From Paenibacillus turpanensis (GTDB lineage: Bacteria; Bacillota; Bacilli; Paenibacillales; YIM-B00363), in the NCBI RefSeq assembly GCF_011421635.1, contig NZ_WTLI01000001.1, positions 272,633 to 336,632 on the forward strand: DNA of 64,000 nucleotides. Reading direction: 5' to 3'. The notes under the pieces were generated by a model. The model did no database searches. It was not told where the DNA came from and was given only the letters and a program-made list of their open reading frames with translations. A program made the position numbers and the translations under genes. Each line of letters starts with the position of its first letter. The first letter of the stretch is position 1. Shown here one piece after another: positions 1-8,055 of the stretch.

Positions 1-842
1 AAGCTATTGTACGAAAGTGCCTGCTTTCCAAGTGCTGCCCAGCTCTTTACAAACTGGGCCTTGTCCACCTTAATATTCGCGCTGCTTTTCAAAGGATCGT
101 TTACATACACAGAATCTCGGTCGTAGCCCGTTAACAAAACGGAATGCTCCGAAAATGTAACGCGCACCGGGCCGTCCGGCGAATTCCATTGTACCCAATT
201 GTACGGAACCTGATAATTAATTGTTGTCCAAACGACAACCGGAATTCCTTGCGATAGTTTATGCTCGAGGATATCAAACTCGGAGCCCGTCAGATCAACC
301 GCCGTTGGCACATATTTTTCCAGCGTCGGGAAGAGCGCCTTATGATATATACCGAAGCCAGCTCCCGCAGCCGTAACCTCTCCGACAAAGCCGGTATTCG
401 GATTTCCCCAGCTGGCGATCCGTCCCGCCTTATCGCGAACCAACGGGGTCGGATCACGCAGCATTTCAGCGGCAAGCTCCATCTTCCCTATATTATAGCC
501 ATAAAACTGCAGCAGCATTGTTAAGCTTGTAATTTCACAGCCTCTAGGCAGCTCCGGATTTTGCAAAATAATTGGGGCTTCCAGCAGGACGGAATCTTTC
601 TTTGGCTGTAGAGGCTCCGTCTGCTGTGGCGGTGCCGATTGGACCGGCGCAGCCTCCGCAGGCGGTGCCGCAGACGGTTCGGCCGGCACTTCAGCGGCCG
701 AAACTGTTCCTGTTGGAAAGGATGCCCATGACTTTCCGCTCATTTTCCCATAAACCAACACACTAAACACGCTGCTGGAAAACAGCAAGCCGACAACCAA
801 CGTCAAAACCAATCCATATTTTAACGGCACAAGCATTCTCAT
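1..842 (-). CDS. C39-like cysteine peptidase, membrane-anchored or secreted (3' end outside window)
   Basis: The reading frame starts at 842, with a GAGGT ribosome site about 8 bases upstream, and stays open to the window edge, so the C-terminus is missing (280 codons seen). Residues 8-31 form a hydrophobic signal or anchor segment. An Ala/Pro/Glu-rich linker of about 40 residues follows. The rest resembles the peptidase C39_2 (YvpB-like) family: GCEITSL with the candidate nucleophile Cys near residue 102, and a downstream SEHSVLLTGYD block that would carry the catalytic His. The role is probably extracytoplasmic proteolysis or peptide cleavage; the substrate is unknown. It lies 54 bases downstream of aroA on the same strand and may be co-transcribed. 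A second in-frame ATG at 836 is possible. Confidence 0.7.
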   Translation of the reverse strand, partial: MRMLVPLKYGLVLTLVVGLLFSSSVFSVLVYGKMSGKSWASFPTGTVSAAEVPAEPSAAPPAEAAPVQSAPPQQTEPLQPKKDSVLLEAPIILQNPELPRGCEITSLTMLLQFYGYNIGKMELAAEMLRDPTPLVRDKAGRIASWGNPNTGFVGEVTAAGAGFGIYHKALFPTLEKYVPTAVDLTGSEFDILEHKLSQGIPVVVWTTINYQVPYNWVQWNSPDGPVRVTFSEHSVLLTGYDRDSVYVNDPLKSSANIKVDKAQFVKSWAALGKQALSYNS

Positions 843-896
843 GAGGACCTCACACCTAAGTTGAAATTTGACGCCGGCTCCGGCTTAGTTGCTCAG

Positions 897-2192
897 CTAT
901 TGCTGCCATTCCACCTGCGCGCCTAACGCCTTAAGATGATCAAAATATTGCGGATACGACTTCGCCACGTGATGAGCATCGCGGATCAGCAGCCCTTTCT
1001 CGGAACGAAGACCAACCACGGTCAGCGCCATAATGACACGGTGGTCATAGTGAGCATCGATCTCCACTCCGCCTTCCACACCGGCCGGTTTTCCGTGAAC
1101 GATAATTTCACTCTGACGCTCTTCTACATCGGCGCCCGCTTTTTTCAGCTCATTCAAATAATCGGTTATTCGGTCGCATTCTTTATACCTTAAATTTTCC
1201 ACATTGTAAAAACGCGAGGTTCCTTCGGCAAACACAGCTGCCGCGACCATCGCAAGCACCGCGTCCGTAAACTGGTCGCCATCGAATTCTACGGCCTTCA
1301 GCTGCCCGTTACCTTGTACATGGACTACGCCGTTTTCATGCGTCATCGGCACGCCCATCGCCTTCAGCACATCAATCACGGCACGCTCGCCCTGCTTGCT
1401 GTTCTCCTCCAGACGGTTGACAACCACATCCGATTGGGTCACAGCGGCAGCCGCCAAAATCGCCGCGGAGCCCGGGTAATCGCCTTGAACGGTATACTGC
1501 TTCGCTTCGTATCTCTGCTTGCCCGGAACACGGAAATGCATGAGATCCTCGGAGGCTTCGATTTGAATTCCAGCTTGGCGGATAACCTCCAGTGTTTGAC
1601 CGACAACGACCTTCGATTTCAAGTCATCTCCAGTCACAATGATTTCACTGTCCTCATCAAGCAGCGGCGTCATAAACAGCAGCGAGCTTAAATATTGGGA
1701 CGAAACCGTTCCGGAAACTTCAATACGTCCGCCGCGCGGCTGGCCGCCTTTAATTGTGATCGGCAGGCGTCCGTTTTGGTGCTCGATTTCGACATTCATC
1801 GTCTGCAGGGCATCGATCAAGTCGTTATGCGGCCGCTTCCCCAAGGAATCGGGATACATATTCACAAACGTCACTTCCGGAATAAATGCCGCTACCGACA
1901 TTAAGAAGCGAAGCACCGCTCCAGCATTTCCTACGTTCAATTCTTGGACATGCTTCGGATTGCGGCCGAAACCGGTAATCGTCATTTTTACATCGTCTTC
2001 TTCCACAATTGCCCCGAGATCTTTCATACAACGGCGCATGGCGTCGCTGTCTTCACTATGAGCCGGGTAATAGATGGTGCTTGTCCCTTCGGCAAGAGCG
2101 GCAACGAGCATATACCGTGTCGTGTAGTTTTTCGAAGAAAGAGCTTGGATTTCACCTTGTAAACGAGGCGTCGGCTTTACGACTACATTCAT
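897..2192 (-). CDS. aroA: 3-phosphoshikimate 1-carboxyvinyltransferase (EPSP synthase), divergent type
   Basis: The 431-residue enzyme would join shikimate 3-phosphate and phosphoenolpyruvate in the chorismate pathway. Conserved landmarks are NVGNAGAVLR (88-95), KRP (119-121), an Asp in FTDAVLA, NLRYKECDR, HYDHR and AKSYPQYF. It departs from the usual family at active-site positions. The normal KSISHR motif reads KNYTTR (21-26), Thr97 in E. coli numbering is Ala92, and Pro101 is Phe96. The last two positions are linked to glyphosate tolerance in other EPSP synthases, so reduced sensitivity is possible but unproven. It begins 12 bases after the crcB pair on the same strand. Shikimate kinase lies 1.2 kb away. 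Confidence 0.9.
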   Translation of the reverse strand: MNVVVKPTPRLQGEIQALSSKNYTTRYMLVAALAEGTSTIYYPAHSEDSDAMRRCMKDLGAIVEEDDVKMTITGFGRNPKHVQELNVGNAGAVLRFLMSVAAFIPEVTFVNMYPDSLGKRPHNDLIDALQTMNVEIEHQNGRLPITIKGGQPRGGRIEVSGTVSSQYLSSLLFMTPLLDEDSEIIVTGDDLKSKVVVGQTLEVIRQAGIQIEASEDLMHFRVPGKQRYEAKQYTVQGDYPGSAAILAAAAVTQSDVVVNRLEENSKQGERAVIDVLKAMGVPMTHENGVVHVQGNGQLKAVEFDGDQFTDAVLAMVAAAVFAEGTSRFYNVENLRYKECDRITDYLNELKKAGADVEERQSEIIVHGKPAGVEGGVEIDAHYDHRVIMALTVVGLRSEKGLLIRDAHHVAKSYPQYFDHLKALGAQVEWQQ

Positions 2193-2204
2193 GTCATTTC
2201 TCTC

Positions 2205-2582
2205 CTATCTAATGATGGATAAAGCGGCAAATGCGAGCGCAATGCCTCCTATGTATGTTGCAGCAAAATAAATAATAACCGCTATTGTTCTCCCTTCCCT
2301 AAACCACCGTTCTCCCTCCGTCTTTAACGTAGAAAACGTGGTGAACGCACCGAGAAAACCGGTCCCGGCCAGTAAACGAAGCCATTCGTCATCGCTTGCT
2401 GCTAAAAGCAGTCCGAGGGCAAAAGAGCCTATTAAATTTACAGTCAGTGTACCATATGGCGGTTTGCTTGGGAATGCACGAGATAGCGTGAGCGAGATCC
2501 GATAACGTGCTACCGCCCCGGCAAACGCGCCAATCCCAATCATGAGGAGATTGATCCAGAGCGGGCTAGGGCTATTTATCAT
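2205..2582 (-). CDS. crcB: Fluoride channel subunit CrcB/FluC (second copy)
   Basis: This 125-residue protein with four predicted membrane segments belongs to the CrcB/FluC family, which exports fluoride passively. Visible motifs are GAFAGAVARY near the N-terminus, YGTLTVNLIGS in helix 2 and TGFLGAFTTFST in helix 3, the region lining the fluoride path. The start codon overlaps the stop of the upstream crcB copy by four bases, so the two are translationally coupled. Paired small CrcB proteins in Firmicutes often form a heterodimeric dual-topology channel; that arrangement is inferred here. aroA follows after 12 bases. Confidence 0.88.
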   Translation of the reverse strand: MINSPSPLWINLLMIGIGAFAGAVARYRISLTLSRAFPSKPPYGTLTVNLIGSFALGLLLAASDDEWLRLLAGTGFLGAFTTFSTLKTEGERWFREGRTIAVIIYFAATYIGGIALAFAALSIIR

Positions 2583-2995
2583 GAAGCACCTCCTGCAGCA
2601 CGGCCTCGTCGAGCTCCCATTCGTGCTGCGGCCATGCCCCCGGCTAAGGATAGCCCCGCATAAGCTGCTGCCAAAGCGTAATGCTGTTCCGTCAGCAGGG
2701 AAACCGTCTCCACACTAAAGGCGGAGAAAGTCGTGAAGCTTCCTAGAAATCCCGTTGTTAGGCCTATACGGAGCCAGGGCTTATTTGCAAGCGGCAGTGC
2801 GCCGCCAAGCAAAATTTTGGCCAGCACATAGCTGCCCGCAATATTGCAAAGCAGCGTTCCCCATGGAAAATCGCTTACATAGCGCCCGTTCGCCAATATA
2901 GATATAAAATACCGGGACCATGCCCCCAGCACGCCAAAGCCCCCTACTGCGGCATACATGTGCCAAGCGGCTGTTTTGCGCTCAGCCAAAGCCAT
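2579..2995 (-). CDS. crcB: Fluoride channel subunit CrcB/FluC (first copy)
   Basis: This 138-residue membrane protein of the CrcB/FluC family carries GAWSRYF, WGTLLCNIAGSY and TTGFLGSFTTFSAFSVE. The chosen ATG at 2995 has a GGAGGGG site 7-8 bases upstream; an in-frame start 14 codons earlier has no better site and would overlap the divergent promoter. It opens a minus-strand run crcB-crcB-aroA-C39 peptidase. I looked for a fluoride riboswitch in the short leader and found none. The C-terminus is Arg/Ala/Gly-rich. Confidence 0.87.
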   Translation of the reverse strand: MALAERKTAAWHMYAAVGGFGVLGAWSRYFISILANGRYVSDFPWGTLLCNIAGSYVLAKILLGGALPLANKPWLRIGLTTGFLGSFTTFSAFSVETVSLLTEQHYALAAAYAGLSLAGGMAAARMGARRGRAAGGAS

Positions 2996-3017
2996 TGCAG
3001 TTCCCCTCCCCCGAAAT

Positions 3018-3046
3018 TTGACAATGACCGGAACCATTTCTATGAT
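3018..3046 (+). promoter_or_regulatory. SigA promoter for the rhodanese gene
   Basis: TTGACA (3018-3023), a 17-base spacer and TATGAT (3041-3046) make a near-consensus SigA promoter 41 bases before the rhodanese start. The divergent crcB gene begins at 2995, so its leader abuts this promoter. Confidence 0.8.
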
Positions 3047-3086
3047 GGAAATGATGTATTCCGATTAGAAAGGAGCCTTACACCCC

Positions 3087-3380
3087 ATGCAAACTATTAC
3101 TCCCGAGCAACTGAAAGAACGCCTGTCAAAAGGCGAGACCATTCAGATGATCGACGTTCGAGAAGCTGAGGAGGTCGCGGCCGGCATGATTCCGGGAGCC
3201 AAGCATATTCCGTTGGGCGAGCTTCCCGATCGTGTGAATGAAATTGAGCAGACCGGAGAGACCGTGCTTATTTGCCGCAGCGGCGGACGCAGCGGCAAAG
3301 CATATGATTACTTGACCGCCATTGGCCGGACCGGACTGAAAAACATGACCGGCGGCATGCTGGCTTGGGACAAGCTATAA
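3087..3380 (+). CDS. Single-domain rhodanese-like sulfurtransferase
   Basis: This 97-residue cytoplasmic protein is a single rhodanese domain. The active-site loop CRSGGRSG holds the catalytic Cys, preceded by the DVREAEEVAAGMIPGAKHIP signature. Such proteins accept and pass on persulfide sulfur; the partner cannot be read from the sequence. The start has AAAGGAG about 11 bases upstream and a near-consensus promoter before it. It is monocistronic: aroK on the other strand ends 29 bases beyond it. Confidence 0.88.
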   Translation: MQTITPEQLKERLSKGETIQMIDVREAEEVAAGMIPGAKHIPLGELPDRVNEIEQTGETVLICRSGGRSGKAYDYLTAIGRTGLKNMTGGMLAWDKL

Positions 3381-3409
3381 ATCTTAACTGCGATGAAACA
3401 GCGGGCGCT

Positions 3410-3928
3410 CTATGCCTGCTGTTTTTTTCGCTTCCAAGCCTCAGCGATCAAAGCAGCCGCCGCTTCCGCGCTCAGCTGATCGGTTTGCAGCGTTAGATGG
3501 GCAAAATCGTACGCTTCAGCCCGTTCAAGCAGCAAAGCGCGGACGCGCGCCTCGGCATCCCCGGCAAGCAATGGACGGTTTTTGTCTTCCTTCACCCGCG
3601 AAATAATCGTTTCCGCATCCGCCTTCAGAGCCACCACAAAGCCTCCGGCCAGCATCTGCTCGCGATTTTCCGGACGCAGCACCGCTCCTCCGCCGGTCGA
3701 AATAATTTGTCCGCTCCCCTTCACCATATCCTTCACCACAGCAGTCTCCAGGTCACGGAAGGCCTTCTCGCCCTGCTGCTCAAAAATTTGCGGGATGGAC
3801 ATCCCGCTTCGCTTCACAATGACCTTGTCCGTATCAACGAAGCTCCAGCCGAGCTGTTCGGCCAGCAGTAAGCCCACTGTCGTCTTCCCTGTACCCATAA
3901 AACCGACAAGCACAATATTCGTATTCAT
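3410..3928 (-). CDS. aroK: Shikimate kinase
   Basis: This 172-residue kinase phosphorylates shikimate with ATP, the step before EPSP synthase. Seen are the P-loop GFMGTGKTTVG (9-19), DTDKVI for magnesium and shikimate binding, FRDLE and the STGGGAV loop, and an Arg-containing lid around DKNRPLL. Length is normal for AroK. The ribosome site GGAGATGAGAG lies directly before ATG 3928. A promoter sits at 3960-3988. It converges with the rhodanese gene and is not in the same transcript as aroA. Confidence 0.93.
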   Translation of the reverse strand: MNTNIVLVGFMGTGKTTVGLLLAEQLGWSFVDTDKVIVKRSGMSIPQIFEQQGEKAFRDLETAVVKDMVKGSGQIISTGGGAVLRPENREQMLAGGFVVALKADAETIISRVKEDKNRPLLAGDAEARVRALLLERAEAYDFAHLTLQTDQLSAEAAAALIAEAWKRKKQQA

Positions 3929-3959
3929 CTCTCATCTCCGGCTTGTAAAATGTATTCCT

Positions 3960-3988
3960 ATCATATCACAGCCCTAGATTTGCAACAA
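3960..3988 (-). promoter_or_regulatory. SigA promoter for aroK
   Basis: On the minus strand, TTGTTG (3988-3983), a 17-base spacer and TATGAT (3965-3960), with an extended-10 TG two bases before the hexamer. It lies about 32 bases before the aroK start. Confidence 0.65.
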
Positions 3989-4058
3989 TTCATAGAATAA
4001 GCTTACAATCGAGAAACCCAAGTATGAGAAAACCACTACAGCCCCGCTGAAAATCAGT

Positions 4059-4107
4059 AAAAAAGGGGCCGCCCCCGGCTTTGCCTTAAGCAAAACCGAA
4101 GCCGGCC
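4059..4107 (-). terminator. Intrinsic terminator of the uronate-gluconate operon
   Basis: On the minus strand a long GC-rich hairpin (GGTTTTGC paired with GCAAAGCC, extended outward by GGCC arms) is followed by CCTTTTTT. It lies 60 bases after the gnd stop and closes the operon. Confidence 0.8.
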
Positions 4108-4167
4108 ATCCTTCTGCTAACTACGGTGTTACACCGCAAATTGCGGTTGTAAGCGTTTATGATCTTT

Positions 4168-5574
4168 TTAGAACCACTGGAAGTGGAACGTGCCTTCTTT
4201 GTCCACACGCTCGAACGTGTGTGCGCCGAAGTAGTCGCGCTGCGCTTGAAGCAGGTTCGCTGGCAGACGCTCGGAGCGGTAGCTGTCGTAGTAAGCCAGC
4301 GCGGAAGCGAAGCCCGGAACCGGGATGCCGCGTTTTACTGCTTCTGCAACAACCGTTCTCCAGGAGCTTTGGTAGTTCTCGATAACGCCCTTGAAGTACG
4401 GGTCAAGCAGCAGGTTTTTCAGGCCTGCATCGCGATCGTACGCATCCTTGATGTTTTGCAGGAAGCGAGCGCGGATAATGCAGCCGCCGCGGAAAATCAT
4501 CGCGATGTTGCCATACTCAAGGCCCCAGCCATACTCTTCGGAAGCCGCACGCATTTGCGCAAAGCCTTGTGCGTAGGAGCAAATTTTGCTCGCGTACAGC
4601 GCTTGGCGAACCGCTTCGACGAAGGAAGCTTTGTCGATCTGGCCTGCTGCGTCCTGAGGACCGTTCAATACCTTGCTCGCTTCCACGCGCTCTTCCTTCA
4701 TTGCGGAAAGGAAGCGTGCGAATACGGATTCGGTAATGATCGAAAGCGGGATGCCAAGGTTCAGCGCATCCTGGCTCGTCCATTTACCTGTTCCTTTTTG
4801 TCCTGCTGTATCTTTGATTACATCAACCATTGGCTTGCCCGTTTCCGGATCAACCTTCGTGAAGATGTCGGTTGTGATTTCAATAAGGTAGCTGTCCAGC
4901 TCGCCCTTGTTCCATTCCGCGAACGTTTCGTGCAGCTCCTGCACTTCCATGCCAAGCACGTCTTTCAACAATTGATATGCTTCACAGATCAGCTGCATGT
5001 CGCCGTATTCGATGCCGTTATGTACCATCTTAACGTAATGGCCTGCGCCGTCCGGTCCGATGTACGTGCAGCAAGGGTCGCCGTCAACCTTAGCGGAAAT
5101 GCCCGTAAGGATCGGCTCAACAAGCGCGTAAGCGTCGCGCTGGCCGCCCGGCATGATCGCTGGGCCTTTAAGCGCGCCTTCTTCACCGCCGGATACACCG
5201 GTGCCGATGAAGCGGATGCCTTTGGCTTCCAGCTCTTTGTTGCGGCGCTGCGTGTCTGTGAAGAGCGCGTTGCCGCCGTCGATCAGGATGTCGCCTTCCT
5301 CAAGCAGCGGAAGCAGCGAATCGATCGTTGCATCCGTAGCGGAACCGGCTTTAACCATGATCAAAATTTTACGAGGACGCTCAAGGGATCCGATAAACTC
5401 TTCCAGGCTGTAAGTGCCGACAAGCTTCTTGCCCGCCGATTCCTGGATCAGCTCTTTCGTTTTCTCCGGAGAGCGGTTGTATACACTTACCGTATAGCCG
5501 CGGCTTTCAATGTTGAGCGCCAGGTTTTTACCCATAACCGCCAAGCCGACGACGCCGATTTGCGAGTTTGACAT
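4168..5574 (-). CDS. gndA: 6-phosphogluconate dehydrogenase, NADP-type, decarboxylating
   Basis: This 468-residue enzyme oxidatively decarboxylates 6-phosphogluconate to ribulose 5-phosphate. The N-terminal Rossmann motif is [15 protein letters not shown], and VYNRS at about 32-35 supplies the Arg typical of NADP use. VSGGEEGA and [13 protein letters not shown] are the substrate-site signatures. The start is ATG 5574, with GGTGGAG just upstream, rather than an in-frame ATG 27 codons earlier that lacks a site and nearly touches the upstream gene. It is the last gene of the sugar-acid operon, directly after an SDR and gluconate kinase, so it would consume the kinase product in situ. It could also serve as the general pentose phosphate enzyme. 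Confidence 0.95.
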   Translation of the reverse strand: MSNSQIGVVGLAVMGKNLALNIESRGYTVSVYNRSPEKTKELIQESAGKKLVGTYSLEEFIGSLERPRKILIMVKAGSATDATIDSLLPLLEEGDILIDGGNALFTDTQRRNKELEAKGIRFIGTGVSGGEEGALKGPAIMPGGQRDAYALVEPILTGISAKVDGDPCCTYIGPDGAGHYVKMVHNGIEYGDMQLICEAYQLLKDVLGMEVQELHETFAEWNKGELDSYLIEITTDIFTKVDPETGKPMVDVIKDTAGQKGTGKWTSQDALNLGIPLSIITESVFARFLSAMKEERVEASKVLNGPQDAAGQIDKASFVEAVRQALYASKICSYAQGFAQMRAASEEYGWGLEYGNIAMIFRGGCIIRARFLQNIKDAYDRDAGLKNLLLDPYFKGVIENYQSSWRTVVAEAVKRGIPVPGFASALAYYDSYRSERLPANLLQAQRDYFGAHTFERVDKEGTFHFQWF

Positions 5575-5660
5575 ACATTCTCCACCTTTTCCAATGAACT
5601 TTTTTCTAGTATCGATTTCGGTACCCATTGTACATGATCCGGCATAATTAGCCAAGCAAA

Positions 5661-6431
5661 TTAGATCGTCATTGCTCCAAATCCGCCGTCAACGCGCAGG
5701 AATGTGCCAGTTACGAAGCCGGACGCTTTGTCGGAAGCAAGGTATACCGCTGCGCCCTGCAGCTCGGACGGATCGCCGAAACGGTTCATCGGCGTATGGC
5801 GCATAATCGACTCGATGCGCTCCGGAGAAAGAATTTTGCGGTTTTGCTCGGCCGGGAAGAAGCCCGGGATGATTGCGTTCACGCGAACGCGGTCCGGCGC
5901 AAATTCTCTTGCCAGAAACTGCGTTACGTTGTTTACTGCGCCTTTGGATGCAGAATACGTAAATACGCGGGACAGCGGAGGTCCGGAAGAAACGGACGAA
6001 ATGTTAATGATGCTGCCGCCTTCGCCCTGCTCGATCATGCGCTTCGCGAACACCTGGCACGCAAGCACAACGCTCTTCAGGTTCACTTCCATGATCGAAT
6101 CCCATTCTTCTTCCGTAATTTCGAAGAACGGCGTTGCGCTGTTTTTGCCCGGGCAGTTCATTAAAATGTCGACGCGACCGGTCCATTCTACAACTTCAGC
6201 TAGCACGCGCTCCAAATCCGCGCGGCTCGTTGCGTCCGCTTGAAACGACTTCGCCTTGCCGCCTGTGGATTCAATGCGGCTGCGTACTTCCTCACAAGTC
6301 TCTTGGTTGCGTCCGACAACGGCTACCGCTGCGCCATGTGCTGCCAGCGCGTCCGCCATTGTTCCGCCCAGCGTACTGTTGCCGCCGATAATAACGGCTG
6401 TTTTGCCGCTCAAATCAAATAAATTGGACAT
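5661..6431 (-). CDS. SDR oxidoreductase, probable D-fructuronate reductase (D-mannonate oxidoreductase)
   Basis: This 256-residue classical short-chain dehydrogenase has a cofactor loop GGNSTLGG (16-23), NCPGKN (92-97) in place of NNAG, a catalytic Ser near 146 and YSASK with Tyr159 and Lys163. C-terminal RVDGGFG is typical. The family covers many polyol and sugar-acid reductions, so substrate is inferred from neighbours: between a tagaturonate/fructuronate epimerase and a gluconate kinase the fitting reaction is fructuronate to D-mannonate. A 5-keto-gluconate reductase is the main alternative. It lies 61 bases after gntK and 86 bases before gndA, with GGGGGA as ribosome site. Confidence 0.75.
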   Translation of the reverse strand: MSNLFDLSGKTAVIIGGNSTLGGTMADALAAHGAAVAVVGRNQETCEEVRSRIESTGGKAKSFQADATSRADLERVLAEVVEWTGRVDILMNCPGKNSATPFFEITEEEWDSIMEVNLKSVVLACQVFAKRMIEQGEGGSIINISSVSSGPPLSRVFTYSASKGAVNNVTQFLAREFAPDRVRVNAIIPGFFPAEQNRKILSPERIESIMRHTPMNRFGDPSELQGAAVYLASDKASGFVTGTFLRVDGGFGAMTI

Positions 6432-6492
6432 GGATGGATATCCCCCTTAACGGTTGTCAGCAAAATCGCGGTTCACTCGCGATCCGCCTGCC

Positions 6493-8055
6493 TTACTTGC
6501 CGCCAAACTGCTCCTTCTGGAACGCCGAAATTTTATCGAACGGCTCTACGAGCTTTTCGTAAACCTCGCCGTAAATCGCTGTCAGCTTCTGGTACACCTC
6601 ATGATTGGCCTTGTTTACCTCATGGCGGTGCCCTGCTTTCACCCATTCATGAATCGATGAGAAATCCTTCGTTTCTCCAAGCGCCAGCAGCGCCAGCTGG
6701 GCAGCGCCAAGCCCGGAGCTTTCGATTGCGTCCGGAACGGTCAGCTCCGCTCCCAGCACATCGGACATCATTTGACGCCAGAAATGCGATCTTGCAAAGC
6801 CGCCGGAAGCGCGAATTTCCTTCGCTGGGCCAGTAAGCCCCTCAAGTGCTTCCGTCACGGCGTGAATGCCGTAGCAAACACCTTCGAGAACGGCGCGAAT
6901 CATATGCTTCTTCTCATGGTACAGCGACATCCCGAAAAATACGCCGCGTGCATTCGCGTTCCAATACGGCGCTCTCTCGCCGGTGAGAAGCGGCAGCATC
7001 AGCAGTCCTTCCGAGCCTGCCGGCACTTCCGCCGCCAGCTTCGTCAGGTGATCGTACGGATCAAGGCCGAGTCTGCGTCCTTCCTCCGCTTCAAACGTAG
7101 CGAGCTGGTCGCGAACCCAGCGGAACAAAACGCCGCCATTGTTGATCGGTCCGCCGACAACCCAGAAGTTTTCGTTCAGCGCATAGCAGAACAATCGGCC
7201 CGACGGGTCGGTCAGCGGACGATCCACGACCGCGCGCACCGCACCGCTCGTCCCGATCGTTACGGCATATACGCCTGGCTCATATGCGCCCACGCCGAGA
7301 TTCGCGAGCACACCGTCGGATGCGCCGACGACAAAAGGCGTATCCGCGCTCAGCGTCATTTCGGCCGCCGCCGCGCTGTTTAAGCCGCGCAGCACCTCCG
7401 TGGTCGGCACCGGCTCCGAAAGCTGCTCCGGCGTAACACCCGCCGCACGCAGCGCGCCTTCGTCCCAATCAAGCTTCTCCAGATTAAACAAGGCCGTCGC
7501 GCTCGCCAAGGAATGGTCGATCACCCAGCGGCCAAACAGCTTGTAGAAGACGAATTCCTTAATGCCGACGAATTTCCAGGTGCGCGAGACCAGCTCCGGC
7601 TCGTGATCGTTAAACCACATCAGCTTTAGCAGCGGCGACATCGGATGTATCGGCGTACCTGTACGGCGGTAAATCTCTAAACCGTCGTGCTCACGCTTCA
7701 AGATATCCACGTAAGCAACGGCGCGGTTGTCCGCCCAGGTGATGCACTGCGTCAGCGGCTCGCCGTCACGGTCAACGGCGATTAGGCTGTGCATGGCGGA
7801 GGAAAACGAGACCGCTTTGATCTCGTTTTCCGATACGCCCGACTTCGCCTTCGCTTCGCGGATCGCCTTTACTACGGCCCCATACAGCTCGTACGGGTCC
7901 TGCTCCGCGCGGTCAGGCAGCGGAACATGCAGCGGGTACTCGATGGAGGCCCCGCCCAGTATGCTTCCGTTGCGGCTGTCGATGACAAGCGCCTTCGTGC
8001 TTGTCGTGCCGATATCCGCAGCGATAATATATGGCTTTACGCTTGTTTCACTCAT
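6493..8055 (-). CDS. gntK: Gluconate kinase, FGGY family
   Basis: This 520-residue FGGY carbohydrate kinase transfers phosphate from ATP to D-gluconate. The sequence closely follows Bacillus GntK: ADIGTTSTKA at the N-terminus, SFSSAMHS, CITWADNRA, YRRTGTPIHPMSPL, GASDGVLANLGV, TIGTSGAVR, GGPINNGG and LLTGERAPYWN, ending with the GGFARS adenosine motif. The gluconate assignment is firmer than for most FGGY kinases because these blocks are specific to GntK. The ATG overlaps the stop of the upstream LarA-like gene by four bases, tying kinase synthesis to the epimerase that would supply its substrate. No gluconate permease is nearby, unlike the Bacillus gnt operon. Confidence 0.92.
   Translation of the reverse strand: MSETSVKPYIIAADIGTTSTKALVIDSRNGSILGGASIEYPLHVPLPDRAEQDPYELYGAVVKAIREAKAKSGVSENEIKAVSFSSAMHSLIAVDRDGEPLTQCITWADNRAVAYVDILKREHDGLEIYRRTGTPIHPMSPLLKLMWFNDHEPELVSRTWKFVGIKEFVFYKLFGRWVIDHSLASATALFNLEKLDWDEGALRAAGVTPEQLSEPVPTTEVLRGLNSAAAAEMTLSADTPFVVGASDGVLANLGVGAYEPGVYAVTIGTSGAVRAVVDRPLTDPSGRLFCYALNENFWVVGGPINNGGVLFRWVRDQLATFEAEEGRRLGLDPYDHLTKLAAEVPAGSEGLLMLPLLTGERAPYWNANARGVFFGMSLYHEKKHMIRAVLEGVCYGIHAVTEALEGLTGPAKEIRASGGFARSHFWRQMMSDVLGAELTVPDAIESSGLGAAQLALLALGETKDFSSIHEWVKAGHRHEVNKANHEVYQKLTAIYGEVYEKLVEPFDKISAFQKEQFGGK

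Noticed and set aside
2996..3086. Possible fluoride riboswitch between crcB and the rhodanese gene
   Set aside because: The leader is too short and the conserved GATGG and CTGATGA-type elements are not found.
4159..5571. A 470-codon open frame on the plus strand opposite gndA
   Set aside because: Same cause: a GC-biased coding strand leaves the antisense frame open. The minus frame is an unmistakable 6-phosphogluconate dehydrogenase.
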